The position numbers and the translations under genes were made by a program. Below the pieces are notes generated by a model, which was not told the DNA's origin, ran no database searches, and saw only the letters and a program-made list of their open reading frames with translations. 64,000 bases of DNA. Source: Tritonibacter multivorans (lineage in GTDB: Bacteria > Pseudomonadota > Alphaproteobacteria > Rhodobacterales > Rhodobacteraceae). The first letter of the stretch is position 1; each line of letters opens with the position of its first letter. The stretch lies in NCBI RefSeq assembly GCF_001458415.1, contig NZ_CYSD01000021.1, positions 1 through 64,000 on the forward strand. The letters are read 5' to 3'. Positions 33,454 through 41,391 of this stretch are shown one piece after another.

Positions 33454-35451
33454 TTGCATTCTGTCCGACTGCGCCTTCTGGCCCTTGCCCTTTTGCCGCT
33501 CAGCGTGCTGATGCCGCTTTTGATGATGCTGGCCATGGCGCGCTGGAACAGCGACTATGACCGCATTCTGATTGCCAATGTGGAAAGCGATCTGCGGATC
33601 GCAGAACAATATCTGGGCCAGCTTCAAAGCAACGCTGCCCAATCGCTTCAGGCTTTGGCGGCTTCGGCTGAACTGAAGGCGCAACTGGGGCAGACCGCAG
33701 CAATCCCATCCGAGGGTTTTGATCGCTGGCTGCAAGAAGAACGCGACCGGCTGGGGCTGGATTTCCTGCAACTTCTAACCGGCACGGACCTGCAAAAGGC
33801 CGAGGCAAAATGGCCTGTTATTGCCGCTGCAGCCAGTGGCCGCATGGGGTCGGCGATAGATATTTTTCAGGCCTCTGACCTGACAAACGTTGCGCCCCCC
33901 CTGCGTGATCGCGCCCGTATTGAGCTGATAGAGACCGAGGCCGCCGCTCCGACTGACCGAACGGTCGAAGATCGGGGCATGGTTGTGCACAGCGCAGCCC
34001 CCTTGTTTCTGGACAGCGACGACGCGGTGCTGGTTGGCGGAATCCTTCTGAACCGCAACCTCGATTTCATCGACACGATCAACGCGCTTGTCTATCTGGA
34101 CGGGCAAGCTGGCACCTCGCGGCAGGGCACGGCGACGCTGTTTCTGGAAGACACGCGCGTCTCCACAAACGTGCGCCTGTTTGAGGACGTCCGCGCCCTT
34201 GGCACCCGGGTCTCTGCCGCCGTGCGACAAGCGGTGCTGGGGGATGGGCAAACCTGGCTGAACCGGGCTTTTGTGGTCAATGACTGGTATATTTCGGGCT
34301 ATTTGCCCCTGACCGACAGTTTTGGCACGCGCGTGGGCATGCTGTACGTTGGCTTTTTGGAGGCCCCCTATGCCGGCGCAAAACGCGCCGCACTTTATAC
34401 GATCCTCGCGGCATTCCTTCTGGTGCTGGCGGTTTCGGCCCCGCTGTTTTTGTGGCTGGCCAAAGGCATCTTTGCCCCGCTCGAACAAATGACCCGCACC
34501 ATGGCCAAGGTGGAGCGCGGCGATCTGGATGCGCGCAATGGCAATACCGGCAGCGGGGATGAAATTGGTCAGGTGGCGGCGCACCTCGACAGTCTTCTGG
34601 ATCAGGTCCAGGAACGCGATCGCAAACTGCGCGACTATGCAGGCGAGCTGAACGACCGCGTGGACCAGCGCACCAGCGAACTCAAAGCCGCCAACCTGAA
34701 ACTGGAAGAGACCTTCCGCCAGCTGGTGATGAGCGAGAAGCTTGCCTCTATCGGGGAGATCACCGCCGGTGTGGCGCATGAAATCAACAACCCCGTCGCG
34801 GTGATCCAGGGCAATGTGGATGTGATCCGGATGACATTGGGCCACGAGGGGGCAGATCCGATCCAGACCGAACTGGATCTGATCGACAACCAGGTCATGC
34901 GGATTGGGGTGATCGTCGGCAAGCTTTTGCAGTTCGCGCGCCCTTCCGAATTTGGCACCTATGCCGAGGCCGTGGATGTCGCGCAGGTGTTGCGCGACTG
35001 TCTGGTGCTGGTGGATCACGTGGTGTCGAAACAGGCCATTCGCGTCCTCACCCAGATCGAACCCGCCCCGCAGGTGCGTATTGATCCCGGTGAACTGCAG
35101 CAGGTGGTGATCAATATTCTGATCAATGCCTCACAGGCCATGGAGGGAAAAGGCACGCTGGCCTTGCAGGTTGCCAGCGAAACCCGCGAAGGGCGCGAGG
35201 GCACGGCGCTGCGCATTGCAGACACCGGCCCCGGCATTGCGCCGAACAAGCTGTCCCATGTGTTTGACCCGTTTTTCACCACCAAACAGGGCGAAGGCAC
35301 CGGATTGGGGCTGTCGATCAGCCAGAACCTGATCCAGCAGGCGGGCGGTATTATCACCGTGCGCAACCGCCGTGCGCGCGGGGCAGAGTTCACCATCTGG
35401 CTGCCCGAAGCCGCCGACGATGACTACGGCACCCTCAAAGCCGGTCAGTAA
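33454..35451 (+). CDS. Membrane sensor histidine kinase (DctB/NtrB-like)
   Basis: A 665-aa kinase with a membrane helix at about residues 4-27, a large periplasmic Cache-like sensor domain (about 30-305), a second helix (about 312-335), HAMP (about 337-390), a coiled coil (395-430), HisKA with H442 in GVAHEINNP, and HATPase (about 540-655) with DTGPGIAP and GTGLGLS. It starts with TTG 33454 behind GAGAGG. It is convergent with the NtrC-like regulator gene (6 bp between stops), and these two are surely partners. The neighbouring formate dehydrogenase genes suggest it senses a signal tied to formate respiration; the ligand is unknown. Confidence 0.92.
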   Translation: MHSVRLRLLALALLPLSVLMPLLMMLAMARWNSDYDRILIANVESDLRIAEQYLGQLQSNAAQSLQALAASAELKAQLGQTAAIPSEGFDRWLQEERDRLGLDFLQLLTGTDLQKAEAKWPVIAAAASGRMGSAIDIFQASDLTNVAPPLRDRARIELIETEAAAPTDRTVEDRGMVVHSAAPLFLDSDDAVLVGGILLNRNLDFIDTINALVYLDGQAGTSRQGTATLFLEDTRVSTNVRLFEDVRALGTRVSAAVRQAVLGDGQTWLNRAFVVNDWYISGYLPLTDSFGTRVGMLYVGFLEAPYAGAKRAALYTILAAFLLVLAVSAPLFLWLAKGIFAPLEQMTRTMAKVERGDLDARNGNTGSGDEIGQVAAHLDSLLDQVQERDRKLRDYAGELNDRVDQRTSELKAANLKLEETFRQLVMSEKLASIGEITAGVAHEINNPVAVIQGNVDVIRMTLGHEGADPIQTELDLIDNQVMRIGVIVGKLLQFARPSEFGTYAEAVDVAQVLRDCLVLVDHVVSKQAIRVLTQIEPAPQVRIDPGELQQVVINILINASQAMEGKGTLALQVASETREGREGTALRIADTGPGIAPNKLSHVFDPFFTTKQGEGTGLGLSISQNLIQQAGGIITVRNRRARGAEFTIWLPEAADDDYGTLKAGQ

Positions 35452-35457
35452 CCGGGA

Positions 35458-36846
35458 TCAGACCCCCCAGCTGCTGCATTTGCGGTCAATGGTTTTACGT
35501 GAAACGCCCAGACGTCGCGCGGCTTCGGCGCGGTTGCCGCCGCTTTCATCCAGCACATGCATGATGTGGCGCTGCATCACCATCTCTAGGTTTTCAACCG
35601 CCGCCGTCCCGGTCACAGTGTCCGAGCCTTTGCCTGCGAACTCCTCCGGGAAAGCCCCAAGGATCACCGAACGCTCGATCAAATTGCGCAGCTCGCGCAC
35701 ATTGCCGGGCCAGTCATAGCGCGAAAACTTCAGCAGGGTTTCCGCGTCCAGTTCCAGCTTTGGCATCCCCAGCGAGGCTGAAAACTGGTCCATAAACAGG
35801 GCGGCCAGTTCCACTATATCTTCGACCCGTTCACGCAGGGTTGGCATCTGAATACGCACCACATTGATCCGGTGATACAAATCCGCGCGGAACCGCCCCT
35901 CGGCCACGGCCGCCTCTAGGTCCGCATTGGTGGCAAACAGAATGCGCAGGTTCAGCGGGATGTCACGTTCCGCACCAATGGGGCGGACACGCTGGTCTTC
36001 GAGCACGCGCAACAACGCAGCCTGCACCTGCTCTGGCATCTGTGCAATCTCATCAAGAAACAGCGTGCCGCCTTCGGCTGCCAGAAACAGACCGTCGCGG
36101 CGACGGTCATGGGTGTCGATCACGCCAAACAGTTCCTGCGCCATGTTCTCCGGCGAAATCGCCGCGCAGTTCACCGCAACAAAGGGTTTGTCGGCGCGTT
36201 CTGACAGGGAATGCAGGGTGCGGGCCGCGATCTCCTTGCCGGTGCCAGAGGCGCCGGTGAACAGCACTGGCGTCGGCAGCGGGGCGAGCCGCTGCAACAT
36301 CTCTCTCGCGCGAACGATCGGTTCGGACTTCCCCAACAGCCGCCCGCGGGCAGAGCCGCCTTCGACCGACAGCTCGTGTTTAAGAAGGTAGTTTTCACGC
36401 CGCAGGTTCTTGCGATCCAGCGCGCGCGCCACGGCATTGAGGATCTGATTGGCCCGAAACGGTTTCAGCACAAAATCAGCAATCCCGATCCGCAGCGCCT
36501 GAATGGCGGTTTCCAGATCGGCATAGGCGGTCACAAGGATGGTGTCGGCAAACAGCCCAACCCGGTGCTGCTCGGCTACCCAATCCAGACCGGTCTTTCC
36601 GGGCATAATATTGTCCAGAACGATCAGATCAAAATGGGCCCGATCCAAAATTTCGGACGCTTCTTGCGCGGATCCTGCCTGTTCTACGCGTTTGCAATGG
36701 GGGTTCAGCACCTTGGTCATAAAGTTGCGCATGCCCGGCTCATCATCGATGACCAATATCGACGCCTGGCTCAGGCTACCTTCCAGCACAGCGCCCAGTT
36801 CATCACGGTTGGCTTGAGGTGCGATCCTCTGGCTTTGTCCCTGCAT
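35458..36846 (-). CDS. NtrC-family response regulator lacking the GAFTGA loop
   Basis: A 462-aa regulator: receiver domain at residues 28-140 (phospho-acceptor D78 in LIVLDNIMPG), AAA+ domain at about 165-395 (Walker A GASGTGKE at 198-205, Walker B TLFLDE at 261-266) and a Fis-type helix-turn-helix at the end (NRAEAARRLGVSRKTI). The loop that normally contacts sigma-54 (ELFGHxxGAFTGA) reads ELFGVIDTHDRRRDG here, about four residues shorter and without GAFTGA. Such proteins, for example Rhodobacter capsulatus NtrC, activate sigma-70 promoters. It is last in the operon of fdoI, the WD40-cytochrome and the small membrane peptide. Confidence 0.92.
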   Translation of the reverse strand: MQGQSQRIAPQANRDELGAVLEGSLSQASILVIDDEPGMRNFMTKVLNPHCKRVEQAGSAQEASEILDRAHFDLIVLDNIMPGKTGLDWVAEQHRVGLFADTILVTAYADLETAIQALRIGIADFVLKPFRANQILNAVARALDRKNLRRENYLLKHELSVEGGSARGRLLGKSEPIVRAREMLQRLAPLPTPVLFTGASGTGKEIAARTLHSLSERADKPFVAVNCAAISPENMAQELFGVIDTHDRRRDGLFLAAEGGTLFLDEIAQMPEQVQAALLRVLEDQRVRPIGAERDIPLNLRILFATNADLEAAVAEGRFRADLYHRINVVRIQMPTLRERVEDIVELAALFMDQFSASLGMPKLELDAETLLKFSRYDWPGNVRELRNLIERSVILGAFPEEFAGKGSDTVTGTAAVENLEMVMQRHIMHVLDESGGNRAEAARRLGVSRKTIDRKCSSWGV

Positions 36847-36848
36847 TG

Positions 36849-36974
36849 TCAGTCCAGCCGCACGTCGTCACCGGCGTGTTTTTCATCGGCTGCAAACCCG
36901 ACCTGGTCCAGCACCAGATCGGCGCAGACCGCAATCACGGCAATCAGGGCGAACCCCGCGAGCATTGCTTTCAT
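36849..36974 (-). CDS. 41-aa single-span membrane peptide
   Basis: An ATG preceded by GGAGGAGGAG opens 41 codons: MKAMLAGFALIAVIAVCADL, then VLDQVGFAADEKHAGDDVRLD. Residues 4-24 are hydrophobic; the rest is acidic and probably periplasmic. The start overlaps the stop of the WD40-cytochrome gene (ATGA) and the stop is 2 bp from the regulator start, so it is embedded in a tightly packed operon. The perfect ribosome-binding site and spacing are strong evidence for translation. It could be a small subunit or assembly factor of the membrane formate dehydrogenase complex. Confidence 0.75.
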   Translation of the reverse strand: MKAMLAGFALIAVIAVCADLVLDQVGFAADEKHAGDDVRLD

Positions 36975-38248
36975 TTCTCCTCCTCCCCTCCTGTGGCCTG
37001 TTTCAAAAAGGCAATCAAATCAGCCCGGTCCTCAGCGCCAGTGATGCGCTGCATCGGCATTTTAGAGCCGGGAATGTAATGGTCAGGTCCCAAATCAAAG
37101 AGGGCATCAATGCTTTCATCATTCCAGATGATCGCGGCCTGATCCAGTGTTTCAGAGTAGCGGTAGTCCTTTAGGCTGCCTGCGGGCCTGCCAAAGATCC
37201 CCGCCAGATGTGGCCCCGCCTTGCGCGTCCCATCGTCGCGGAGCGCATGGCAGATCGAACATTTCCGCAGGAACTGACGTTCCCCATTGCCGACGGTATC
37301 GGGCGCAATCAGGAAGGCGCGGCTGTCGCCGACGGGGTCGAACTCTCCCAACAGGGCCACGGGCCAGCCATAGATCACCGCGTCCAGCCCACCCGCCCAA
37401 AGCCGTGCACCGGGCTGGTCGAAGGCCAGCGCCCAGACGGGGCCTTCGCGCATGGCGCGAAAGTCGCGGGCGATACGCCAATTGCGGGTGTCCACCACCA
37501 TTATATAGCCTTGCCCGTCCCCCACGGCGAGCTGAGCCGTTTCTTTATGGTGCGCCAGCGCCAGAATGGGGCGTCTGTCGAGGGTGAAATCGGCAAGCTG
37601 CGCGCCGGTCTCTGCATCGATGATCCGCGTGGCCCCATCCACCGCGCCATAAGCCAGCCAGCCGTCCTGCACGACCAGCCGATTGATGCCAAACCCCTGC
37701 TCTACCAGAACCCGTGGCATGTCGCCTTCAATTCGCAGAATGCGGCCATCCATGGTGGCCGCAAACACTGTGCCCGTGGCATCAAAGGCAACGTCATTTA
37801 CACCCGCGCCCAAGGTCAACATCTGCGGTGCTTCCCCCATCAGCGACCAAAGCCCGACGGTCCCATCCCAGCTGGCCGCTGCCACTGTCCGCCCATCCGG
37901 CGACACAGACAGGGCGCGGATCTTCCCCTTGTGGCGCCCAAGCTCCACCGGTTTTGCCGCGCCCCAGTGCCAGATGGTGAAATCATCGCCTGCGGTGAAC
38001 AAATCCCCATTTTCAGCAAACGCCAGTGCTGTGACGGCCGCATCGTGCCGTTCCAGCCAGGCAGGCGTGCCCTGGTCCCACAGGGCTGCGGCATTATCGA
38101 AACTGGCAGAGGCCAGCCGTCCCGTGCCATTGGCCTCTACCGCCAGTGCCATTATCGGGCCGCCATGCCCCTTGAGGCTCAGGAACTCGTCTTCAGCAAT
38201 CGCCGCATCAGACAGGGCCATCAACAGCGCCAGAATAGCTACGCGCAT
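36971..38248 (-). CDS. WD40-repeat protein fused to cytochrome c
   Basis: A 425-aa exported protein. It has a signal peptide (MRVAILALLMALSDAAIAE), six or seven WD40-like blades (about residues 25-300, seen in phrases such as GHGGPIMALAV, HDAAVTALAFAENGDLF and GRTVAAASWDGTVGLW), and a C-terminal class I cytochrome c domain with haem motif CSICH at 330-334 and a Met ligand in GSKMPM near 397. The propeller would give a binding platform and the haem an electron-transfer site in the periplasm. It is 4 bp after the formate dehydrogenase gamma gene, so it probably docks with that complex. ATG 38248 begins the signal peptide; the longer frame does not. Confidence 0.88.
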   Translation of the reverse strand: MRVAILALLMALSDAAIAEDEFLSLKGHGGPIMALAVEANGTGRLASASFDNAAALWDQGTPAWLERHDAAVTALAFAENGDLFTAGDDFTIWHWGAAKPVELGRHKGKIRALSVSPDGRTVAAASWDGTVGLWSLMGEAPQMLTLGAGVNDVAFDATGTVFAATMDGRILRIEGDMPRVLVEQGFGINRLVVQDGWLAYGAVDGATRIIDAETGAQLADFTLDRRPILALAHHKETAQLAVGDGQGYIMVVDTRNWRIARDFRAMREGPVWALAFDQPGARLWAGGLDAVIYGWPVALLGEFDPVGDSRAFLIAPDTVGNGERQFLRKCSICHALRDDGTRKAGPHLAGIFGRPAGSLKDYRYSETLDQAAIIWNDESIDALFDLGPDHYIPGSKMPMQRITGAEDRADLIAFLKQATGGEEEK

Positions 38249-38252
38249 CGCC

Positions 38253-39485
38253 CTACTCCGCTGGATGGGCCCCTTTGGCGGATTTGGCCTTTTCCTCTTC
38301 CAGCACATCCTCAAGCCAGATCGAATGGTGCTGATGGGCCCAGGCCTCGTCGACTTCGCCAGACCCCATCGCGTCATAAGCGCCTTCCATGCCAACAGAG
38401 CCGATGTAGATATGGGCAATAATGATCGCCATCAGCACAAAGGCCATGATCGCGTGCCAGGCTTGCGCCAACTGCATTTCTTCTTGCGGCGCAAGCTCAG
38501 TTGGCAACACGCCAAAGCCCAGCGCCTGCGGCAGGCCAAGGTCGTTCAGCACAGTGAATGTTTTCGCGAACAGCGGCAGCTCAAACGGGAACAGCAGCGA
38601 CAGGCCGGAAACAGCGATTGAGCCCCCAAAGAGGATCACCGACCAGAAGATCACCTTCTGGCCCGCGTTAAACTTTTTGGCAGGCGGGTGTCTTTTGCCG
38701 ATGATGCCGCCGAACTGACGGATCCAGACCAGATCTGTGCGGCTGGGCAGATTGTGATGCACCCAGAACAAGAAGACCAAAACCAGCGCCAGCATAAACG
38801 GCCAAGCCACCGAATTGTGGATCCACTTGGAGGCAATGAGCAGCTGCGCGTTCACCTCTTTGCCAAGATAAGGCGCAATGGCGATGCGACCAAACAAACT
38901 CAGCAGACCGGTGAGTCCCAGCAGAATAAAGCTGCCCGCCAGCATCCAATGGGCCATACGTTCCACAAATTGGAAACGGACCACCGTGCGTCCGGTTGGC
39001 TCTGCGTCCAGTCCGATCCGCCCACGCAGCAGGTAAAAGACCACCAACGCCCAGAACATGCCAAACAACAGCCAGCCGCCATATTGGCGCAGCGGCCCTT
39101 CGCGGAAGGTCAGCCATGTCATGCCGCCATCCTGAACCAATGTCGCCGCCTCTGCGCCACCAGCAGAAACACGGATGTCAGCCGAATTGTAGCGCAGCGC
39201 GCGCCACAACTCCGGGTCAGATTGTCCTCCCAAAGTGCCCAGCTGCTGGGCGATGCCTTTGGCGCTATTTGGGTCTCCGGTGGCGTCCCGGCGAAAGCCA
39301 TCATCCAGCTGTTCGCCGCGTTGACGAGCCAAAATATCCTCGAGCGTCTGCGCCCCACCTGTGGCACTGCGGTCTGCTTCAGACATGGTCGCGCCGTCAT
39401 AGGCCGCGTCCTGTGCAAATGCAGCTGGCTGCACCAACAAAAGCGTGCAGACAACGGCCAAACATCCAAACAGCAGATTTTTCAT
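38253..39485 (-). CDS. Formate dehydrogenase gamma subunit (cytochrome b)
   Basis: A 410-aa membrane subunit of the FdnI/FdoI family. After a signal peptide (ending AAFAQ) come a roughly 100-residue periplasmic region and one extra helix (about 138-158). The di-haem cytochrome b core follows, with histidines in ERMAHWMLAG, KWIHNSVAWP, WHAIMAFV and AHIYIGS. It anchors the periplasmic FdhAB dimer and passes electrons to quinone. It is longer than E. coli FdnI (217 aa) because of the N-terminal extension, as in other proteobacterial FdhC proteins. Separated from fdhB by a TPR gene and a terminator. Confidence 0.92.
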   Translation of the reverse strand: MKNLLFGCLAVVCTLLLVQPAAFAQDAAYDGATMSEADRSATGGAQTLEDILARQRGEQLDDGFRRDATGDPNSAKGIAQQLGTLGGQSDPELWRALRYNSADIRVSAGGAEAATLVQDGGMTWLTFREGPLRQYGGWLLFGMFWALVVFYLLRGRIGLDAEPTGRTVVRFQFVERMAHWMLAGSFILLGLTGLLSLFGRIAIAPYLGKEVNAQLLIASKWIHNSVAWPFMLALVLVFLFWVHHNLPSRTDLVWIRQFGGIIGKRHPPAKKFNAGQKVIFWSVILFGGSIAVSGLSLLFPFELPLFAKTFTVLNDLGLPQALGFGVLPTELAPQEEMQLAQAWHAIMAFVLMAIIIAHIYIGSVGMEGAYDAMGSGEVDEAWAHQHHSIWLEDVLEEEKAKSAKGAHPAE

Positions 39486-39546
39486 TTTTTCCTCCCCAAA
39501 CCACTGGCGTGGTGCGCCTGATGCACGCGACCCGCCATTTGTGATC

Positions 39547-40539
39547 TCAGGACAGGCGGGTCTTATTCAAAATTGTCTCAATGCGCGTCTTACGCATGTG
39601 TTCCGATGTCTTGGCCTGCGGGTCAGGCATTTTGTCCAGCACTTGCCGAATGCCGGAAGTCGCTGCCGGATAATTCATATCCCGCGCCACCAAGGCCGCC
39701 CGCTCCAGCCGTGTCAGGCCATGGGCCTCGTCTCCTTCGTTACAGTCGATCTGCCCCAGAAGGCTCAGCAAATGGCATTCCACCCGCTTGTCCTGATCCT
39801 CCAGCGCCAGCTGCAAGCCGTCCTCCAGCACACCGCGGGCCAGCCTGTGCTGTCCTTGCCGGATCAGGGCCGCTCCCAGCAGTTCGTGAAGATAGGGCAG
39901 CACCACTCGATTGTTGCAGGCGCGTGCCAGCACGAGGCCGCTGGCCGCTTGCACGCGGACCTCGCGCAGGTCGCCCCGCACGAGTTGATAGCGGCTCAGG
40001 TTCTGACACAACCGCGCCTGTTCGATCCCTTTGGCAATCTCTTTGGCCTGCGCCAAACACTCGCCCGCCTCGTCGATCTTTCCCAGATTGCTCAGAAGAC
40101 TGGCTTTGGTGGTCAAGAGATCCACGTGGCTGTCGAATGGGCCATTGCCATTCAGCAGCGCAAACGCGCGCGACACGGCCTGATCGGACGCGGCAAAGCG
40201 AAACTGGCTGAGATGCACAATCGCAAGAACCGAATACACGTCCGCCAGCGCATTCCGCGCGCCGGACGCGGCCAATGGTTCTATTGCTTGCTCGCATAAG
40301 ATCCGGGCGTCTTCCATTTCGCCCCGCCATTTGGCCTGCCATGCTAGCGTGCGCAGCGCCAGCCCCAGGTCTTTTTGGGCTTTTGGATCGTCTGCGGTCA
40401 TGTCTTGAACCAAAGCGGCCTGATGTCGACTGAGCGCGCGGTCGCGCCAGCGCTGTGTCCAGGCGATGTGGTTCAAAAACTTCGGTGATCGATGCACCGA
40501 AGGCTGTTGCGGCAAACTTTGAGACTTGAAAAGCGACAT
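39547..40539 (-). CDS. TPR-like repeat protein
   Basis: A roughly 330-aa helical protein made of tetratricopeptide-like repeats, with motifs such as L-A-D-V-Y-S-V-L-A-I-V-H-L, L-L-S-N-L-G-K-I-D-E-A-G-E-C-L and L-G-A-A-L-I-R-Q-G-Q-H-R-L-A-R. It ends in a basic tail. There is no signal peptide or membrane segment, so it is cytoplasmic. The start is unsure: ATG 40539 or ATG 40578 (13 residues more), neither with a clear ribosome-binding site. It lies between the beta and gamma subunit genes on the same strand. A role in assembly or regulation of the complex is only inferred from place. Confidence 0.72.
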   Translation of the reverse strand: MSLFKSQSLPQQPSVHRSPKFLNHIAWTQRWRDRALSRHQAALVQDMTADDPKAQKDLGLALRTLAWQAKWRGEMEDARILCEQAIEPLAASGARNALADVYSVLAIVHLSQFRFAASDQAVSRAFALLNGNGPFDSHVDLLTTKASLLSNLGKIDEAGECLAQAKEIAKGIEQARLCQNLSRYQLVRGDLREVRVQAASGLVLARACNNRVVLPYLHELLGAALIRQGQHRLARGVLEDGLQLALEDQDKRVECHLLSLLGQIDCNEGDEAHGLTRLERAALVARDMNYPAATSGIRQVLDKMPDPQAKTSEHMRKTRIETILNKTRLS

Positions 40540-40741
40540 GAAACGCACCGAAACAATGTTTCCCCGCACAAGCCACATAGTCGCGTCGCGTCACATACGG
40601 AGAAAGAACAGACAGGCCCACTGTATCAACAAATCCGTCTGGGCAAAGCTTCATCCGCCGACCGCGCAAAATGCAGCCGATAAAGACAGCCGAAGAAAAG
40701 TGCGGAAGTGCCATATGTCGCCTGAAGTCCGATGCGCAAGA

Positions 40742-40776
40742 TAAGAACAGCCCGCCCCAAACACAGGGGCGGGCTT
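40742..40776 (-). terminator. Terminator after the formate dehydrogenase beta gene
   Basis: GCCCGCCCC (40750-40758) pairs with GGGGCGGGC (40766-40774) over a 7-base loop. On the minus strand it is followed by TGTTCTTAT. It lies 10 bp after the beta-subunit stop and splits the formate dehydrogenase genes into two transcription units. The rest of the 246-bp gap before the TPR gene shows no other feature. Confidence 0.75.
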
Positions 40777-40785
40777 GGAGACGGC

Positions 40786-41379
40786 TCAGCCGCCTTTCTG
40801 GTCGTAGGCCGTGCCCCAGCCCCAAGCGCCGGAGCCAAAGCCGCGTGCCACAACGCGCTCGCGGTAGACGGCGGACACAACGTCGCCATCACCGGCCAGA
40901 AGCGCCTTGGTGGAACACATCTCGGCGCAGATGGGCAGCTTGCCCTCGGCAATCCGGTTGCGACCGTATTTGGCGAACTCGGCAGTGGAGTGGGTCTCTT
41001 CGGGGCCACCGGCGCAGAAGGTACATTTGTCCATCTTGCCGCGGCTGCCAAAGTTGCCCGCCTGCGGATACTGCGGCGCGCCAAAGGGGCACGCATAGAA
41101 GCAGTAGCCACAGCCAATACAAAGATCTTTGGAGTGCAGAACCACCCCTTCTTCGTTCTGGTAGAAGCAGTCCACCGGGCAGACCGCCATACAGGGCGCA
41201 TCCGAGCAATGCATACAGGCCACCGAGATCGAGCGTTCGCCCGGTTTGCCGTCATTGATCGTCACCACCCTTCGGCGGTTGATGCCCCAGGGCACCTCGT
41301 GCTCGTTCTTACACGCTGTAACACAGGCGTTGCATTCAATGCAGCGCTCGGCATCACAGAGGAATTTAGCTCGTGCCAT
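40786..41379 (-). CDS. Formate dehydrogenase beta subunit (four [4Fe-4S] clusters)
   Basis: A 197-aa ferredoxin-like subunit that wires the catalytic subunit to the membrane cytochrome b. Four cysteine groups are visible: CIECNACVTAC (residues 13-23), CMHCSDAPCMAVCP (about 55-68), CIGCGYCFYACP (about 87-98) and CTFC with the later C-A-E-M-C. It is shorter than E. coli FdnH because it lacks the C-terminal membrane helix; this is usual for the FdhB of Shewanella-type and alphaproteobacterial complexes. It is 12 bp after the catalytic subunit gene. Confidence 0.93.
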   Translation of the reverse strand: MARAKFLCDAERCIECNACVTACKNEHEVPWGINRRRVVTINDGKPGERSISVACMHCSDAPCMAVCPVDCFYQNEEGVVLHSKDLCIGCGYCFYACPFGAPQYPQAGNFGSRGKMDKCTFCAGGPEETHSTAEFAKYGRNRIAEGKLPICAEMCSTKALLAGDGDVVSAVYRERVVARGFGSGAWGWGTAYDQKGG

Positions 41380-41391
41380 ATCGTCTCCTCC

